DNA of 53,016 bases from an uncultured Clostridia bacterium (GTDB lineage: Bacteria; Bacillota; Clostridia; Christensenellales; Borkfalkiaceae), in assembly GCA_947630115.1 (NCBI GenBank), contig CANRGG010000011.1:1-53016 (forward strand), written 5' to 3'. Positions within the stretch are counted from its first letter, which is position 1; the number at the start of each line of letters is the position of its first letter. The position numbers and the translations under genes are program-made. A model generated the notes under the pieces. It did no database searches. It had not been told where the DNA came from and worked only from the letters and a program-made list of their open reading frames with translations. Positions 22,661 through 31,034 of the stretch are shown in pieces.

Positions 22661-24652
22661 TTATTCGAGATAGCTGCCCTTTGCGCCGTTGCGGACGCGG
22701 TATACCTGCACCTCTTCGCCCGTCATGGCGTCGAGATAGACGATATACTCTTCATCCTCCCCGAAGCTGCAGGCGAATTCATGAGCGAGGATCTCCTCAT
22801 CATCCATCGGGATGATCGCCAGGTGTGCCGCGTAGGGCGCAAGGCCTTGGGAAAGTTTTTCCTGCGCCTCTTCGCGCATGAGCGATCCGCCGATCGTGCG
22901 CGGCTTGTGGTTGAGCAGGTATTCCATCGCGTCGATCCCGACGACCCTGCCCTTGGATTCGCACACCCGCACGCGGATGAGATCGGGATAGATCCGCACA
23001 CCGTCCTGCACGGCGACATAGGTGAGATCGGCCACCATGCCCGCGTCGGAGAGCCAGACCGCCTCGACGCCCTCGATCCCAAGCCCCGAAAGATATTCTC
23101 TTGCGAGCATGTCGCAGGTCTCAAGGTCGAAGTTTTTGTCCTCACACGCCTCATACAGGTTGAAGAAGGCGAGTTTTCCGCCGTTTTTCGTGATCCGCGC
23201 GTACAGTTCCACGCCGTTCTCGTCCGTCATGACGAAGTTATAGCAGGTCGCCTCGTCGGTCACCGTTTCGCCCGAATACTGCACGTTTTGGATGTGATAG
23301 CTGCAGAAATATTCTTTCGCAAGCTCCTCGGCGCGGCTCACGGAGACCTCTTCGAGCCCGGAGAGCTGGTTTTCGCCGACGTTCCCCTCGTCCGTAAAGG
23401 GCGCGTCCACGGTCTCCTCCGGCTTTTGAAGGGTGCTCTTGCCCATTTCGCTCAACCGCTGCGCCACGGGATTCTCCCCGCCGCCGATGAACGCCGCAAA
23501 TTCCTTTTCCGTCATTTTCGTCGTCAGCTCGTTGAGCTCGCCGTACAGGCCCGCGTTCACGCCATGCAGATAGCTCACCGTGTTCTTTTCCGTTTCGGAG
23601 AGCGTTCCGCCCGCGTTCAGCTTTTTCAAAAGACTGCGGCTGTAATCGGAAGTCTTGTTGACGAAGGAGGCGATGTCCGTGCTCGTCATGTTGTCGATGG
23701 GCATCCGCTCGAGGGCGCTTTCCAAAAGCTGGCTGTCCACGAGAAGGTCGGTGAGCAGCGCCCGCTGTTCCTGCGTGCCCGAGGAAACTCTCAGTTTGGA
23801 GAGGCTGTTGTCCATGTCCTCGGAGACCGAGACCATCTCATAGAGCGTTGAGCGGTAACCGTTTGCGGTCGCAAGGTTCATGTCGTTCATGCGGAAGGCG
23901 CCGGCGGTGACGATCGTGCCGAGCACCAGACATGCTGCGCCGAGCGAGATGACCGCCGCCAGCCAGCCGCCGAAGCCGGGCGCATGTTTTCTGCGCTCGC
24001 TGTTGGAAGCGCGCTTTTCCCGACGGCTCTTGGCGCGGCGCTCGCGCGCTGCCTCGCGGGATTTCATCTTCTGCGTGCGCGCCCGTTCATGCTGTTCGCG
24101 CCGCTGGCGTTTCAAGCCGATCCGCTCCCGCTTCTCCCGTTCGCGGCGGGCCGATCTTTCCGCCTTGCTCTCGTTTTTGAGCATTTCGCGGCGGGCGGCC
24201 TTTTCCGCCTTGCGCTCCATGCGGCGCGCCTTCAAAGCGGACGCGTTTTCCAGCTTCTTGCTCTTGCGTTCCGCTCTCTTTTCCGCAAGTGCCGCCCGTT
24301 TTTGCAGTTTCTTTTCCTTAAACTGCGCCTTCTTTTCGAGCTTTTTCTGCTTGAGTTCCGCTTTTTTGAGGAGTTTTTTCTCCTTCTTTTCCGCCTTTGC
24401 CTTGGCAGCTTCCAGCCGCTTTTCCGCCGCGGCGTCCTCTTTCTTCTGCGCGGCCTTCACCTTGCTCTGCCGAGCCGTCGGCTTCTTTTGAGTTGTCGAC
24501 GTCTTTTTGCGCGCACTCGTCGTGCTCTGCGTGCGCTTTCCCGCTCCTTCGGGCGCACTTGCGGAAGTTGCCGCAGCCGCCTTTTCTCTTTCGATCGCCT
24601 CGACCTTCTTCGCGCCGCTCGATACGTTTTTACCTGTTTTATTTTCTCCCAT
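22661..24652 (-). CDS. ypeB: YpeB-type germination protein with long basic N-terminal extension
   Basis: Residues 255-663 match YpeB: a helical region (YRSTLYEMVSVSEDMDNSLSKL) and C-terminal PepSY-type repeats (ARITKNGGKLAFFNLY, CDMLAREYLSGLGIEGVEAVW, IVYLDAMTGEEVQVYRV). YpeB holds and protects the cortex-lytic enzyme SleB in the spore. Here a transmembrane segment (about 228-253) follows some 220 residues of Lys/Arg/Ala/Glu-rich, probably coiled-coil sequence, whereas a typical YpeB of about 450 residues starts near its membrane segment. The ATG is 7 nt after AGGAGG, 9 nt after sleB. The basic head would face the forespore core. Confidence 0.88.
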   Translation of the reverse strand: MGENKTGKNVSSGAKKVEAIEREKAAAATSASAPEGAGKRTQSTTSARKKTSTTQKKPTARQSKVKAAQKKEDAAAEKRLEAAKAKAEKKEKKLLKKAELKQKKLEKKAQFKEKKLQKRAALAEKRAERKSKKLENASALKARRMERKAEKAARREMLKNESKAERSARREREKRERIGLKRQRREQHERARTQKMKSREAARERRAKSRREKRASNSERRKHAPGFGGWLAAVISLGAACLVLGTIVTAGAFRMNDMNLATANGYRSTLYEMVSVSEDMDNSLSKLRVSSGTQEQRALLTDLLVDSQLLESALERMPIDNMTSTDIASFVNKTSDYSRSLLKKLNAGGTLSETEKNTVSYLHGVNAGLYGELNELTTKMTEKEFAAFIGGGENPVAQRLSEMGKSTLQKPEETVDAPFTDEGNVGENQLSGLEEVSVSRAEELAKEYFCSYHIQNVQYSGETVTDEATCYNFVMTDENGVELYARITKNGGKLAFFNLYEACEDKNFDLETCDMLAREYLSGLGIEGVEAVWLSDAGMVADLTYVAVQDGVRIYPDLIRVRVCESKGRVVGIDAMEYLLNHKPRTIGGSLMREEAQEKLSQGLAPYAAHLAIIPMDDEEILAHEFACSFGEDEEYIVYLDAMTGEEVQVYRVRNGAKGSYLE

Positions 24653-24661
24653 ATCTCCTCC

Positions 24662-25405
24662 TTAAATGGCAAAGACGTGCTTGCCGATGACCGTAACCGT
24701 CTTGCGGTTGAAAATCCATGCGCTCGTTGCGACCGCGGGATTATAATAGTAAAGACATCCGTACGTGGGATCCCAGCCGTTCATGGCGTCCTTGGCGGCG
24801 TCGTAGGCGGTCTGGTCGGGGACAAGATTGATCTGTCCGTCCGAAACCGCGGTGAACGCCCCCTTCTGGTAGATCACCCCCGAGATGGTGTTCGGGAACG
24901 AGGGGCTCTTGACCCGGTTCATGATGACCGCGCCGATCGCGACCTGCCCCGTATAGCTTTCGCCCCTGCCCTCGGCATAGATCGCCTTCGCCATGAGCTG
25001 CAGATCGGACGAGGTGTAGTTCGAGCTTCCGCCCTGTCCCGACGAGCTCGTCCCGTTGAGCGCATTGTACGAATCGTTCATGCCTAGCGCGGCATAAGTG
25101 GATTTCCCCACGATGCCGTCCGCCGTCAGGCCGTTCTTTTTCTGGAACGCGATGACGGCTTTCTTGGTTCCCGAGCCGAAGATGCCGTCTACGCTCCCCG
25201 TATAGTAGCCCCATTGCTTTAAGCGGCGCTGCACTTCCTTCACCTCGCCGCCCTTGCTCCCCTGACGGAGTACGGCGGTTTCGACGGCGGCAGTGGGCGC
25301 CGCAATTCCGCCTTGCGCGCGTATCGCCGCATAAGCCGCGGCAGGTACAGCGGCGCCTGCGGCAAGCGCAAGCGACAACGCGCCGATTGCCAAAATCTTC
25401 TTCAT
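24662..25405 (-). CDS. sleB: Spore cortex-lytic enzyme SleB
   Basis: This 247-residue secreted protein has a signal peptide (residues 1-29), a peptidoglycan-binding domain (about 46-110; [18 protein letters not shown] and [13 protein letters not shown]), a Ser/Gly linker and a hydrolase_2 lytic transglycosylase domain (about 133-247) with the catalytic Glu145 in AIYAEGRGE. SleB cuts muramic-lactam cortex during germination. It is first gene of the sleB-ypeB pair. The gene starts with AGGAGG 6 nt before the ATG, and a forespore-type promoter candidate lies at 25422-25450. Confidence 0.94.
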   Translation of the reverse strand: MKKILAIGALSLALAAGAAVPAAAYAAIRAQGGIAAPTAAVETAVLRQGSKGGEVKEVQRRLKQWGYYTGSVDGIFGSGTKKAVIAFQKKNGLTADGIVGKSTYAALGMNDSYNALNGTSSSGQGGSSNYTSSDLQLMAKAIYAEGRGESYTGQVAIGAVIMNRVKSPSFPNTISGVIYQKGAFTAVSDGQINLVPDQTAYDAAKDAMNGWDPTYGCLYYYNPAVATSAWIFNRKTVTVIGKHVFAI

Positions 25406-25421
25406 AATTTCCTCCTATGCC

Positions 25422-25450
25422 TAATGTGAGCAGTCGCGGAAAAAATATGC
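25422..25450 (-). promoter_or_regulatory. Candidate forespore-type (sigma-F/G) promoter of sleB
   Basis: GCATATT (25444-25450), 13 bp, then CTCACATTA (25422-25430) on the minus strand. The GCATA box fits the GHATR -35 consensus of forespore sigma factors; the -10 match is weak. sleB is known to be forespore-expressed in Bacillus. Confidence 0.35.
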
Positions 25451-25488
25451 GGCTCGTTTTTAAGAACGATTTGCAAGAGCATTGAAAA

Positions 25489-25516
25489 GCGGCGCGCCGA
25501 AAATTCGGCGCGCCGC
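25489..25516. terminator. GC-rich hairpin with flanking T-runs
   Basis: GCGGCGCGCCGA-4 nt-TCGGCGCGCCGC is a perfect 12-bp stem, with TTCTTTGATCTTCT on the plus side and TTTTCAATG on the minus side. It would end leftward transcription from the hairpin-rich spacer or the SecB-like gene before sleB. Confidence 0.65.
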
Positions 25517-25896
25517 TTCTTTGATCTTCTATAAGTTTCGCGGAATTCTTTGCTTACGAAAAGAATTCCGCGAGGAAACCTTCCTCCTGCATAAATCGAA
25601 ATTGTTTCTCAAATTCGCTTTTGTCCGACAATGTGCGTGCGGTGGCGCGCAGACAGGGGCGTGCGGCGCAGGGAAACCCTGCTTGCACCGTGGGATTTAT
25701 GTTTCGCGAAATATAACAATCCACGGCGCGAAGCAAAACCACGCTTTTGCGGCAGCGCACACAATTTGCGAACTACGGTACGCTTCTTGTCCGGGCAAGG
25801 CAGACAAAGCGGCGGGCGAGAAAGCTACATGAAATCAACAAAACCAAATCCTCGAACAAAAGCTTTCGCATGGCGAAAGGGTTTTGTTCGAAATCT
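25517..25896. other. Hairpin-rich intergenic region, no convincing gene
   Basis: The 380 bp between the terminator and the SecB-like gene hold several inverted repeats: a 13-bp stem around 25528-25562 (CGCGGAATTCTTT with AAAAGAATTCCGCG), GCAGGG/CCCTGC near 25665-25680, CCGTGGATT/AATCCCACGG near 25688-25726, GCAAAA/TTTTGC near 25737-25755, and a nested stem at about 25851-25890 (TCGAACAAAA with TTTTGTTCGA around CTTTCGC/GCGAAAG). A 68-codon GTG-started frame (25554-25760, minus) lacks a ribosome site. It may be a structured RNA, a decayed repeat, or stacked terminators. Confidence 0.45.
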
Positions 25897-26346
25897 TCAA
25901 TTCAATACCGTCGGATCAAAATTGAGGGTGTAACGGTTCTGCCCCCTGTCCTCCGGGAAAAGGGTCGCGCCGGGCACGACGGGCAGCATGAGCGGCGGAA
26001 TGAGCGCGTCCGCTGTCAGGTTCGTGATCGTCGCGCGAAGATAGGGGAAGATCGTCTCGGTCGCATTGATCGCAAAGATCCGCCTGTCCTCGTCCGTCGT
26101 CATGTTCTCGACCTCGAACACCCCGACAAAACGCACTTTCAAATCGAAGGGCTTGGGGCTCTCTTCGGTCGACTCGATCTTGCATTCCAGAATGACGATG
26201 TTGATCTTGGGATTTTCGTTTGCCTGCCGGATCTGCCGCGCAAAGGCGGGCTTGATCTCGAACTTGGTGTCGGGCGCCGCCTTGATGGGATTCACCTTGT
26301 AGGAAAGTTCATCCGCCGAAAGCGCTTTCAAAGAATATTGGATCAT
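25897..26346 (-). CDS. SecB-like protein-export chaperone family protein
   Basis: This 149-residue protein ends in the SecB fold pattern: ENMTTDEDRRIFAINATETIFPYLRATITNLTADALIPPLMLPVV closely mirrors the region where SecB has a conserved FPYLR..(I/V)..LT...G.PP..L.P stretch. The N-terminal beta strands (VNPIKAAPDTKFEIKPAFARQI) also fit. SecB-like proteins hold unfolded clients; in Gram-positive lineages they are uncommon and sometimes act with toxin-antitoxin modules. No toxin or antitoxin is adjacent here. The ATG follows an AAGAGGT site. A solitary SecB-like gene, client unknown. Confidence 0.78.
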   Translation of the reverse strand: MIQYSLKALSADELSYKVNPIKAAPDTKFEIKPAFARQIRQANENPKINIVILECKIESTEESPKPFDLKVRFVGVFEVENMTTDEDRRIFAINATETIFPYLRATITNLTADALIPPLMLPVVPGATLFPEDRGQNRYTLNFDPTVLN

Positions 26347-26378
26347 AATTTACCTCTTAAAATTTTCTTGTTTGATTT

Positions 26379-26405
26379 TTTATACCCCGCCCGCGGCCCC
26401 GTCAA
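26379..26405 (-). promoter_or_regulatory. Possible promoter of the SecB-like gene
   Basis: TTGACG (26400-26405) and TATAAA (26379-26384) have only 15 bp between them; shifting the -10 by 2 bp gives 17 with a poorer match. The spacer is almost pure G/C, unusual for this window. Confidence 0.35.
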
Positions 26406-26425
26406 ACACCGCCCTTGGGGGAATT

Positions 26426-27415
26426 TCAGATGATGTCCCGCTCGACCGGCTTATAAAAGAGAGATTCGACGCGGCTTTGGTCCTTGGTCTGCGCCAGACA
26501 CCACATGAGCTTTGCGACCGCCGCCTCGAGCGTCATGCTGCGCGCTTCGAGCACCTTCCCGCAGCGCAGAAGTTTTCTGCCGACCTCATAGTTGGAGAGC
26601 GCGCTGCCCTCCCGTTCGACCTGCGTCGTGACGACGACCGTCTTGCCCTTTTTGAGAAATTCGGTCAGCCGCGCGCAGAACGCCTCGCCGTCATAGCCCG
26701 GGATCCCGCCCGAGCCGAACGTCTCTAAAATGAGCCCTTCGCAGTGCTCCGAAAGATAATCGAAAATGTCCGCGGAAAGGCCGGGGATCATTTTCAGAAC
26801 GAAGATCGAATTTTCAAGCGCATGATAAAAGCGGGGCGCCTGGGGCTTTTCCTCTTTCAGATACCAGACGACCTTCCCGTCGCGCAAAACGGCCGTTTCG
26901 GGAAAATCCACGCTCGAAAAGGCGTTATAACTGCGCGTTCTCGTCTTTTTTGCGCGCGTTCCCAAAATGACGCTTCCGTCAAACACGACCCTCACGCCGC
27001 AGGCGTCCTCGTCCGCGCAATAGGTAAAGGCGTCGAGCAGGTTGCGCCGCGCGTCCGTGTCGCGCAGGGAGACCGATTTCTGCGAGCCCGTCAGAACGAC
27101 CGGCTTGGGGCTGTCCTGAATGAGATAGGAGAGCGCCGCGGCGGTGTATGCCATCGTGTCCGTGCCGTGGGTGACGACAAAGCCGTCGTACTTTCGGTAG
27201 TTCTCCTCCACGATCCGCGCGATCTCCAGCCAATGCGCCGAATAAATGTTGGTACTGTCGAGATTGAACGGCTGGATCTGCGTGACGTTGCAGATCTGCC
27301 CGATCTCGGGCACCGATTCGAGCAGCTCCTTCGAGGAGAGCTTGGGAAGGAGCCCCGCGTCCGTATTCATGGAGGCGATCGTGCCGCCCGTTGCGATCAT
27401 CAAGATATTTTTCAT
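26426..27415 (-). CDS. ansA: Type I L-asparaginase
   Basis: This 329-residue cytoplasmic enzyme carries both catalytic motifs: MIATGGTIAS at the N terminus, with nucleophile Thr12, and VVTHGTDTMAYTA near residue 82 with the Thr-Asp pair, followed by VVLTGSQKS. It hydrolyses asparagine to aspartate and ammonia. No signal peptide, hence type I. The start at 27415 is an ATG whose ATGA overlaps the stop of the upstream gene. It is the last gene of an operon with the Wzz-like and 192-aa proteins. Confidence 0.92.
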   Translation of the reverse strand: MKNILMIATGGTIASMNTDAGLLPKLSSKELLESVPEIGQICNVTQIQPFNLDSTNIYSAHWLEIARIVEENYRKYDGFVVTHGTDTMAYTAAALSYLIQDSPKPVVLTGSQKSVSLRDTDARRNLLDAFTYCADEDACGVRVVFDGSVILGTRAKKTRTRSYNAFSSVDFPETAVLRDGKVVWYLKEEKPQAPRFYHALENSIFVLKMIPGLSADIFDYLSEHCEGLILETFGSGGIPGYDGEAFCARLTEFLKKGKTVVVTTQVEREGSALSNYEVGRKLLRCGKVLEARSMTLEAAVAKLMWCLAQTKDQSRVESLFYKPVERDII

Positions 27416-27990
27416 AAGATTTTCTCCTGCAAACGACGCACCGTCTCCCGTTCCGCGCCGCCCGACAAAAGGGGCCCCGCGTCGCCGCGCGCGAGATCCA
27501 AAAGCCCCGCAAAGAGCGCTGCGCCCGTCCTGCCCGTCAAAAGGACGCAGCCGTGCGCCCTTGAAAGTTTTTCGCAAAACTCCGCCAAAGGCTCCTCCTC
27601 TCTTCCGAGGATCTCCGTCACGCCGTACTCTTCGAGCGTGTCCGTCCGTTGGGGAACATTCTCCGCATAGAGGGCGACAGAGAAACGGGTATAACGTTTG
27701 CGGTCGTATTTCTGTCCGCCGAACTCCGTGCAGACGGTCCCGTCCGCGTCGAGTTTGCGCGCGCCGAGAAAGGCTTCCACCCGCTTAATGAGTCTCAGAT
27801 CATACGGCGCGTCTTTTTCCTCCGCCTCGATCAGCTTTTCGACGGCGCCCGCTTGCAGCCGGTCGTGCATGCCGACGGGCGCGAGAACTTTGTCGCCCTC
27901 CTTGGCGGGCAGCTCGCACAGATACCAATAGAGCCGGTCCGAAAGATTTTCATCTTCGAAAAACCGCAGCGCGGCAAAGCGGCGTTTCAT
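27412..27990 (-). CDS. Two-part protein of unknown function with PriA-N-like N-terminal domain
   Basis: Of its 192 residues, about 20-75 (LYWYLCELPAKEGDKVLAPVG... through LIKRVEAFLG) align with the 83-aa protein at 19276-19527 and resemble the PriA 3'-end-binding domain. Residues 95-192 form a separate part, probably alpha/beta, with a glycine-rich LLTGRTGAALFAGLLDLARG segment that is not a recognised P-loop or phosphatase motif. It lies 3 nt after the Wzz-like gene and overlaps ansA by 4 bp, so the three are cotranscribed. I cannot assign a function. Confidence 0.7.
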   Translation of the reverse strand: MKRRFAALRFFEDENLSDRLYWYLCELPAKEGDKVLAPVGMHDRLQAGAVEKLIEAEEKDAPYDLRLIKRVEAFLGARKLDADGTVCTEFGGQKYDRKRYTRFSVALYAENVPQRTDTLEEYGVTEILGREEEPLAEFCEKLSRAHGCVLLTGRTGAALFAGLLDLARGDAGPLLSGGAERETVRRLQEKIL

Positions 27991-27993
27991 GCT

Positions 27994-29217
27994 TTACGCG
28001 CCCTCTTCCGTTTGTTCGCCTTCCTGTCCGTCCGCCTCCGCCGCGGCCCTCCGCTGCGATTCGCGAAATTTGGGCAGCCCGACCGCGCAGACGATCCCCC
28101 CTACGATCAAAAACACGAGGATAAACATGCCGACGCCGACGAGAATGACGTTGGTTCCTCCCTCCGAAAGAGAGTTCGTCGTGTTGAAATTTGCGCGCGA
28201 TTCCTGTTCGTAAAGGACCTGCGCGACCTCCTGGATGGACAGCGCGGCGTTCTGCATCCGCTCGTATTCCGATTGCAGGCGCGCCTCAAACGTGTCCACG
28301 TTTTCCTCGGTCAGCGCCGCGATCTCGCGATCGATCTCAACGTTCCGCATGATGAGCTCCGCGACAATCTTCGCGAGCCCTTCGCCGTAATCGGAGGAGA
28401 CCGCGGCCGTCGAAGGGGCCGCATCCATCATGCTCTGGATCTCCTTGATCTTTTTCTGGTTCATCTCGCGCTCTTCGCGCAGTTCGGCGATCTTCACTTC
28501 CAACAGCTCCCGCGAAACGTAGCCGTAGGTTTCAAGCTCCTCCATGAGCTCGCGGAAGATGGCGTCGCCGAGCGCCACCGACGCCTCCATCCGGTAATTT
28601 TTGAGGGATTTTCCCGAGACGTTGTAATCCTCGCTGTATCCCGCGATCCATTCGTCGTACTTCGAGAGGATCCTCTCCTTCTGACTTTTGAGAAGGTTGA
28701 GCTTGTCCTCGAAACTGACGCTGTCAAACACGCTTTTATTGAGAGAAAAATCGAGCGCCGCCGCCTTTTCCTTCACTGTCTCGATCGGGAGCCGCGCCAA
28801 AGCGCGCAGAAACGCCGTCGCGTCCGCCCTGCTTTCGAAGTAGGATTGCTGCACGCTCAGAATGTAGCTGTCCTCGTCCCTTTCGATGGAGATCTTGTCC
28901 TCCTGCCCCATGCTGCGCACGTCCACGTCCGCAAACCGGAGATCGCTTTCCTTCGCCGCCAAAAGCGACTCGGAAGAGATCATGTCCTGATAATAAAAGA
29001 TGGTGCCGTCCGGATATTTCTGCGACGAAACGCCGGGGTACGTCAGCATGAATTCCAGCTTGTAGTCCGACGCCTGCGGATTGATCCAGATCGCAAAGAC
29101 CAACACGGCGGCCGCCGAAAAAAGCAGCGCCGCAAGAACGATCAGCCAGATCTTTCTCTTTGCAATTCGCCAAAGCTCGGAAATCGAGACCCCGCGCTCC
29201 TCCATGTCGTTTTCCAT
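27994..29217 (-). CDS. Wzz-like (chain-length-determinant-type) membrane protein
   Basis: Two transmembrane segments, at residues about 23-45 and 358-382, enclose a helical extracytoplasmic domain of about 310 residues with coiled-coil stretches (REEREMNQKKIKEIQSMM, IDREIAALTEENVDTFEARLQSEYERMQNAA). This is the topology of polysaccharide co-polymerases of the Wzz family. The C-terminal cytoplasmic tail is acidic and has no kinase domain. No glycosyltransferase or polymerase gene is nearby, so a role in polysaccharide export is only suggested. First gene of a three-gene operon. Confidence 0.72.
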   Translation of the reverse strand: MENDMEERGVSISELWRIAKRKIWLIVLAALLFSAAAVLVFAIWINPQASDYKLEFMLTYPGVSSQKYPDGTIFYYQDMISSESLLAAKESDLRFADVDVRSMGQEDKISIERDEDSYILSVQQSYFESRADATAFLRALARLPIETVKEKAAALDFSLNKSVFDSVSFEDKLNLLKSQKERILSKYDEWIAGYSEDYNVSGKSLKNYRMEASVALGDAIFRELMEELETYGYVSRELLEVKIAELREEREMNQKKIKEIQSMMDAAPSTAAVSSDYGEGLAKIVAELIMRNVEIDREIAALTEENVDTFEARLQSEYERMQNAALSIQEVAQVLYEQESRANFNTTNSLSEGGTNVILVGVGMFILVFLIVGGIVCAVGLPKFRESQRRAAAEADGQEGEQTEEGA

Positions 29218-29234
29218 AAACTACCTCTTTTGCT

Positions 29235-29263
29235 ATTATAGCTTTTTCCGCGCGTTCCGTCAA
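29235..29263 (-). promoter_or_regulatory. Sigma-A promoter of the Wzz-like/ansA operon
   Basis: TTGACG (29258-29263) and TATAAT (29235-29240) have a 17-bp spacer; the leader carries AGAGGT before the ATG. Confidence 0.8.
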
Positions 29264-29306
29264 TACTTTCTCGCAACTTTCCCGCAGAATCAACGCCGAA
29301 AATTGC

Positions 29307-29335
29307 TTGACAGGCGCATAAAACGGTGATATAAT
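29307..29335 (+). promoter_or_regulatory. Sigma-A promoter of the isc operon
   Basis: TTGACA (29307-29312) and TATAAT (29330-29335) have a 17-bp spacer, an exact consensus promoter, with a start near 29342. Confidence 0.85.
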
Positions 29336-29359
29336 TCCCATGAATTTAGTAGGAATATC
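29328..29359 (+). promoter_or_regulatory. Possible Rrf2/IscR operator over the isc -10 region
   Basis: A partial dyad, GATATAATTCC and GGAATATC with about 13 bp between the ATTCC and GGAAT halves, spans the -10 box and transcription start. Because the last gene of the operon encodes an Rrf2 regulator, autorepression is plausible. The match to known IscR sites is not close. Confidence 0.35.
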
Positions 29360-29373
29360 GAAGGAGAAGATTT

Positions 29374-30561
29374 ATGTTCGTTTATGCAGACAATGCGGCC
29401 ACGACAAAGATCCGTCCCGCGGCGCTTCAAAAATACGTTGAAATTTCGGAACAATTCTTCGGAAATCCCTCTTCGCTGCACACCGCCGGGCAGCGCGCGA
29501 AAGAGGAGCTTGAACGCTGCCGCGCCAAGGTCGCTTCCCTCCTCGGCTGTAATACGAGGGAGATCTATTTCACCTCCGGCGGGAGCGAATCGGACAACCA
29601 GGCGATCGAGAGCGCGGCGATCGCAGGGGCGAAAAAGGGCAAAAAGCGCATTGTTTCGACCGCGATCGAGCACCATGCCGTTCTGCACACGCTGAACAAG
29701 CTGCAAAAAGAGGGCTTCGAGATCGTTCTTCTGCCCGTCGGCGAAAACGGGATCGTCTCGGTTGCGGACGCGGAGAAGGCGATCAACTCAAACACCTGTC
29801 TTGTCTCGGTAATGCTCGCAAACAATGAGATCGGCTCGATCCAGCCCGTCGCCGAGATCGGAAAGCTCTGCCGGGAGCGGGGGGTGCTTCTGCATACCGA
29901 CGCGGTGCAGGCGGTCGGGCATATGCCGGTGGACGTGAAGGAGCTCTCCTGCGACTATCTCGCCCTCTCGGCGCACAAATTCGGCGGACCGCGGGGCGTG
30001 GGCGCGCTGTATGTGAAAACGGGGGCGCCTCTTTTCAACCTCATCGAGGGCGGCGCGCAGGAGCGCGGCAAGCGGGCGGGCACCGAAAATCTCCCCGCGA
30101 TCGCGGCGATGGCGGAAGCGCTCGGGGAGGCCTGCGAAAATCTGCCAAGCTATATGCGGCGGGTTAGCGCCCTGCGGGATAAACTCATCGAAAATCTTTC
30201 AAAGATCCCCCACTGCGCGCTCAACGGCGACCGGGAAAAGCGGCTCTGCGGGAATGTGAGCTTCTGCTTCGAGGGGATCGAGGGCGAATCGCTTCTTCTG
30301 CTGCTCGACGACAAGGGCATTTGTGCCTCTTCCGGCTCCGCCTGCACGTCGGGCTCGCTCGATCCTTCACATGTTTTGCTTGCGATCGGAAGAGTGCATG
30401 ACGTGGCGCACGGGTCCCTCCGTCTGAGCCTCTCCGAGGACACGACGGAAGAGGAGATCGACTATCTGTCCGAAGAAATTCCGAAAGTCGTGGAATATCT
30501 CCGGAGCATTTCCCCCGTCTGGCGGGACCTTCAAGAGGGACGGCGCAGCTATATTCTTTGA
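29374..30561 (+). CDS. iscS: Cysteine desulfurase IscS/NifS
   Basis: This 395-residue fold-type I PLP enzyme has Lys202 in LSAHKFGGPRG as the cofactor lysine, His100-His101 in IEHHAVLHT stacking on PLP, and the sulfur-carrying Cys324 in the flexible loop ASSGSACTSGSLD. It takes sulfur from cysteine for iron-sulfur cluster assembly. It leads the operon iscS-iscU-iscR, with AAGGAG upstream of the ATG and 26 nt between its stop and the next start. The C-terminal 20 residues (PVWRDLQEGRRSYIL) are typical of the NifS-like enzymes paired with IscU. Confidence 0.95.
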   Translation: MFVYADNAATTKIRPAALQKYVEISEQFFGNPSSLHTAGQRAKEELERCRAKVASLLGCNTREIYFTSGGSESDNQAIESAAIAGAKKGKKRIVSTAIEHHAVLHTLNKLQKEGFEIVLLPVGENGIVSVADAEKAINSNTCLVSVMLANNEIGSIQPVAEIGKLCRERGVLLHTDAVQAVGHMPVDVKELSCDYLALSAHKFGGPRGVGALYVKTGAPLFNLIEGGAQERGKRAGTENLPAIAAMAEALGEACENLPSYMRRVSALRDKLIENLSKIPHCALNGDREKRLCGNVSFCFEGIEGESLLLLLDDKGICASSGSACTSGSLDPSHVLLAIGRVHDVAHGSLRLSLSEDTTEEEIDYLSEEIPKVVEYLRSISPVWRDLQEGRRSYIL

Positions 30562-30587
30562 CCATATCACGAGAAAAGGAGATTTTT

Positions 30588-31034
30588 ATGTCATTATACA
30601 GCGAAAAAGTCATGGATCATTTCAAACATCCGAGAAACGTCGGCGTCATTGAAAACGCGGACGGGATCGGCGAAGTCGGGAACGCCAAGTGCGGCGATAT
30701 CATGAAGATCTATCTCAAGATCGAAGGCGATATCATCGCGGACGTCAAGTTCGAGACGTTCGGCTGCGGCAGCGCGATCGCGTCGAGCTCGATGGCGACC
30801 GAACTCATTAAGGGAAAGCCGCTCAAAGACGCGTTGACGCTCACCAACAAGGCGGTCGCGGAGGCGCTCGACGGGCTGCCCGCCTACAAAATGCACTGCT
30901 CCGTGCTGGCGGAGGAGGCGATCCGCGCGGCGATCCTCGACTATTACAAGAAGAACAACTTGCCCTATGACCCCGAACTGTTCAAGGAGCGTGACCACGA
31001 GCATGAACACGAGGGGAGCGGAGACGGGGAATGA
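30588..31034 (+). CDS. iscU: Iron-sulfur cluster scaffold IscU/NifU
   Basis: This 148-residue protein has the three scaffold cysteines, Cys35 (AKCGD, with Asp37), Cys60 (FGCGSA) and Cys104 (KMHCSVLA). It holds the nascent cluster built with sulfur from IscS. A His/Glu-rich tail (DHEHEHEG) could bind metal. The ATG at 30588 is preceded by AAAAGGAG; an in-frame ATG at 30558 overlaps the iscS stop and has no ribosome site. Its stop overlaps the next ATG by 4 bp. Confidence 0.94.
   Translation: MSLYSEKVMDHFKHPRNVGVIENADGIGEVGNAKCGDIMKIYLKIEGDIIADVKFETFGCGSAIASSSMATELIKGKPLKDALTLTNKAVAEALDGLPAYKMHCSVLAEEAIRAAILDYYKKNNLPYDPELFKERDHEHEHEGSGDGE

Noticed and set aside
25554-25760. 68-codon minus-strand frame in the hairpin-rich spacer
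   Set aside because: GTG start with no ribosome site, and it crosses several inverted repeats; kept only as part of the unexplained spacer.
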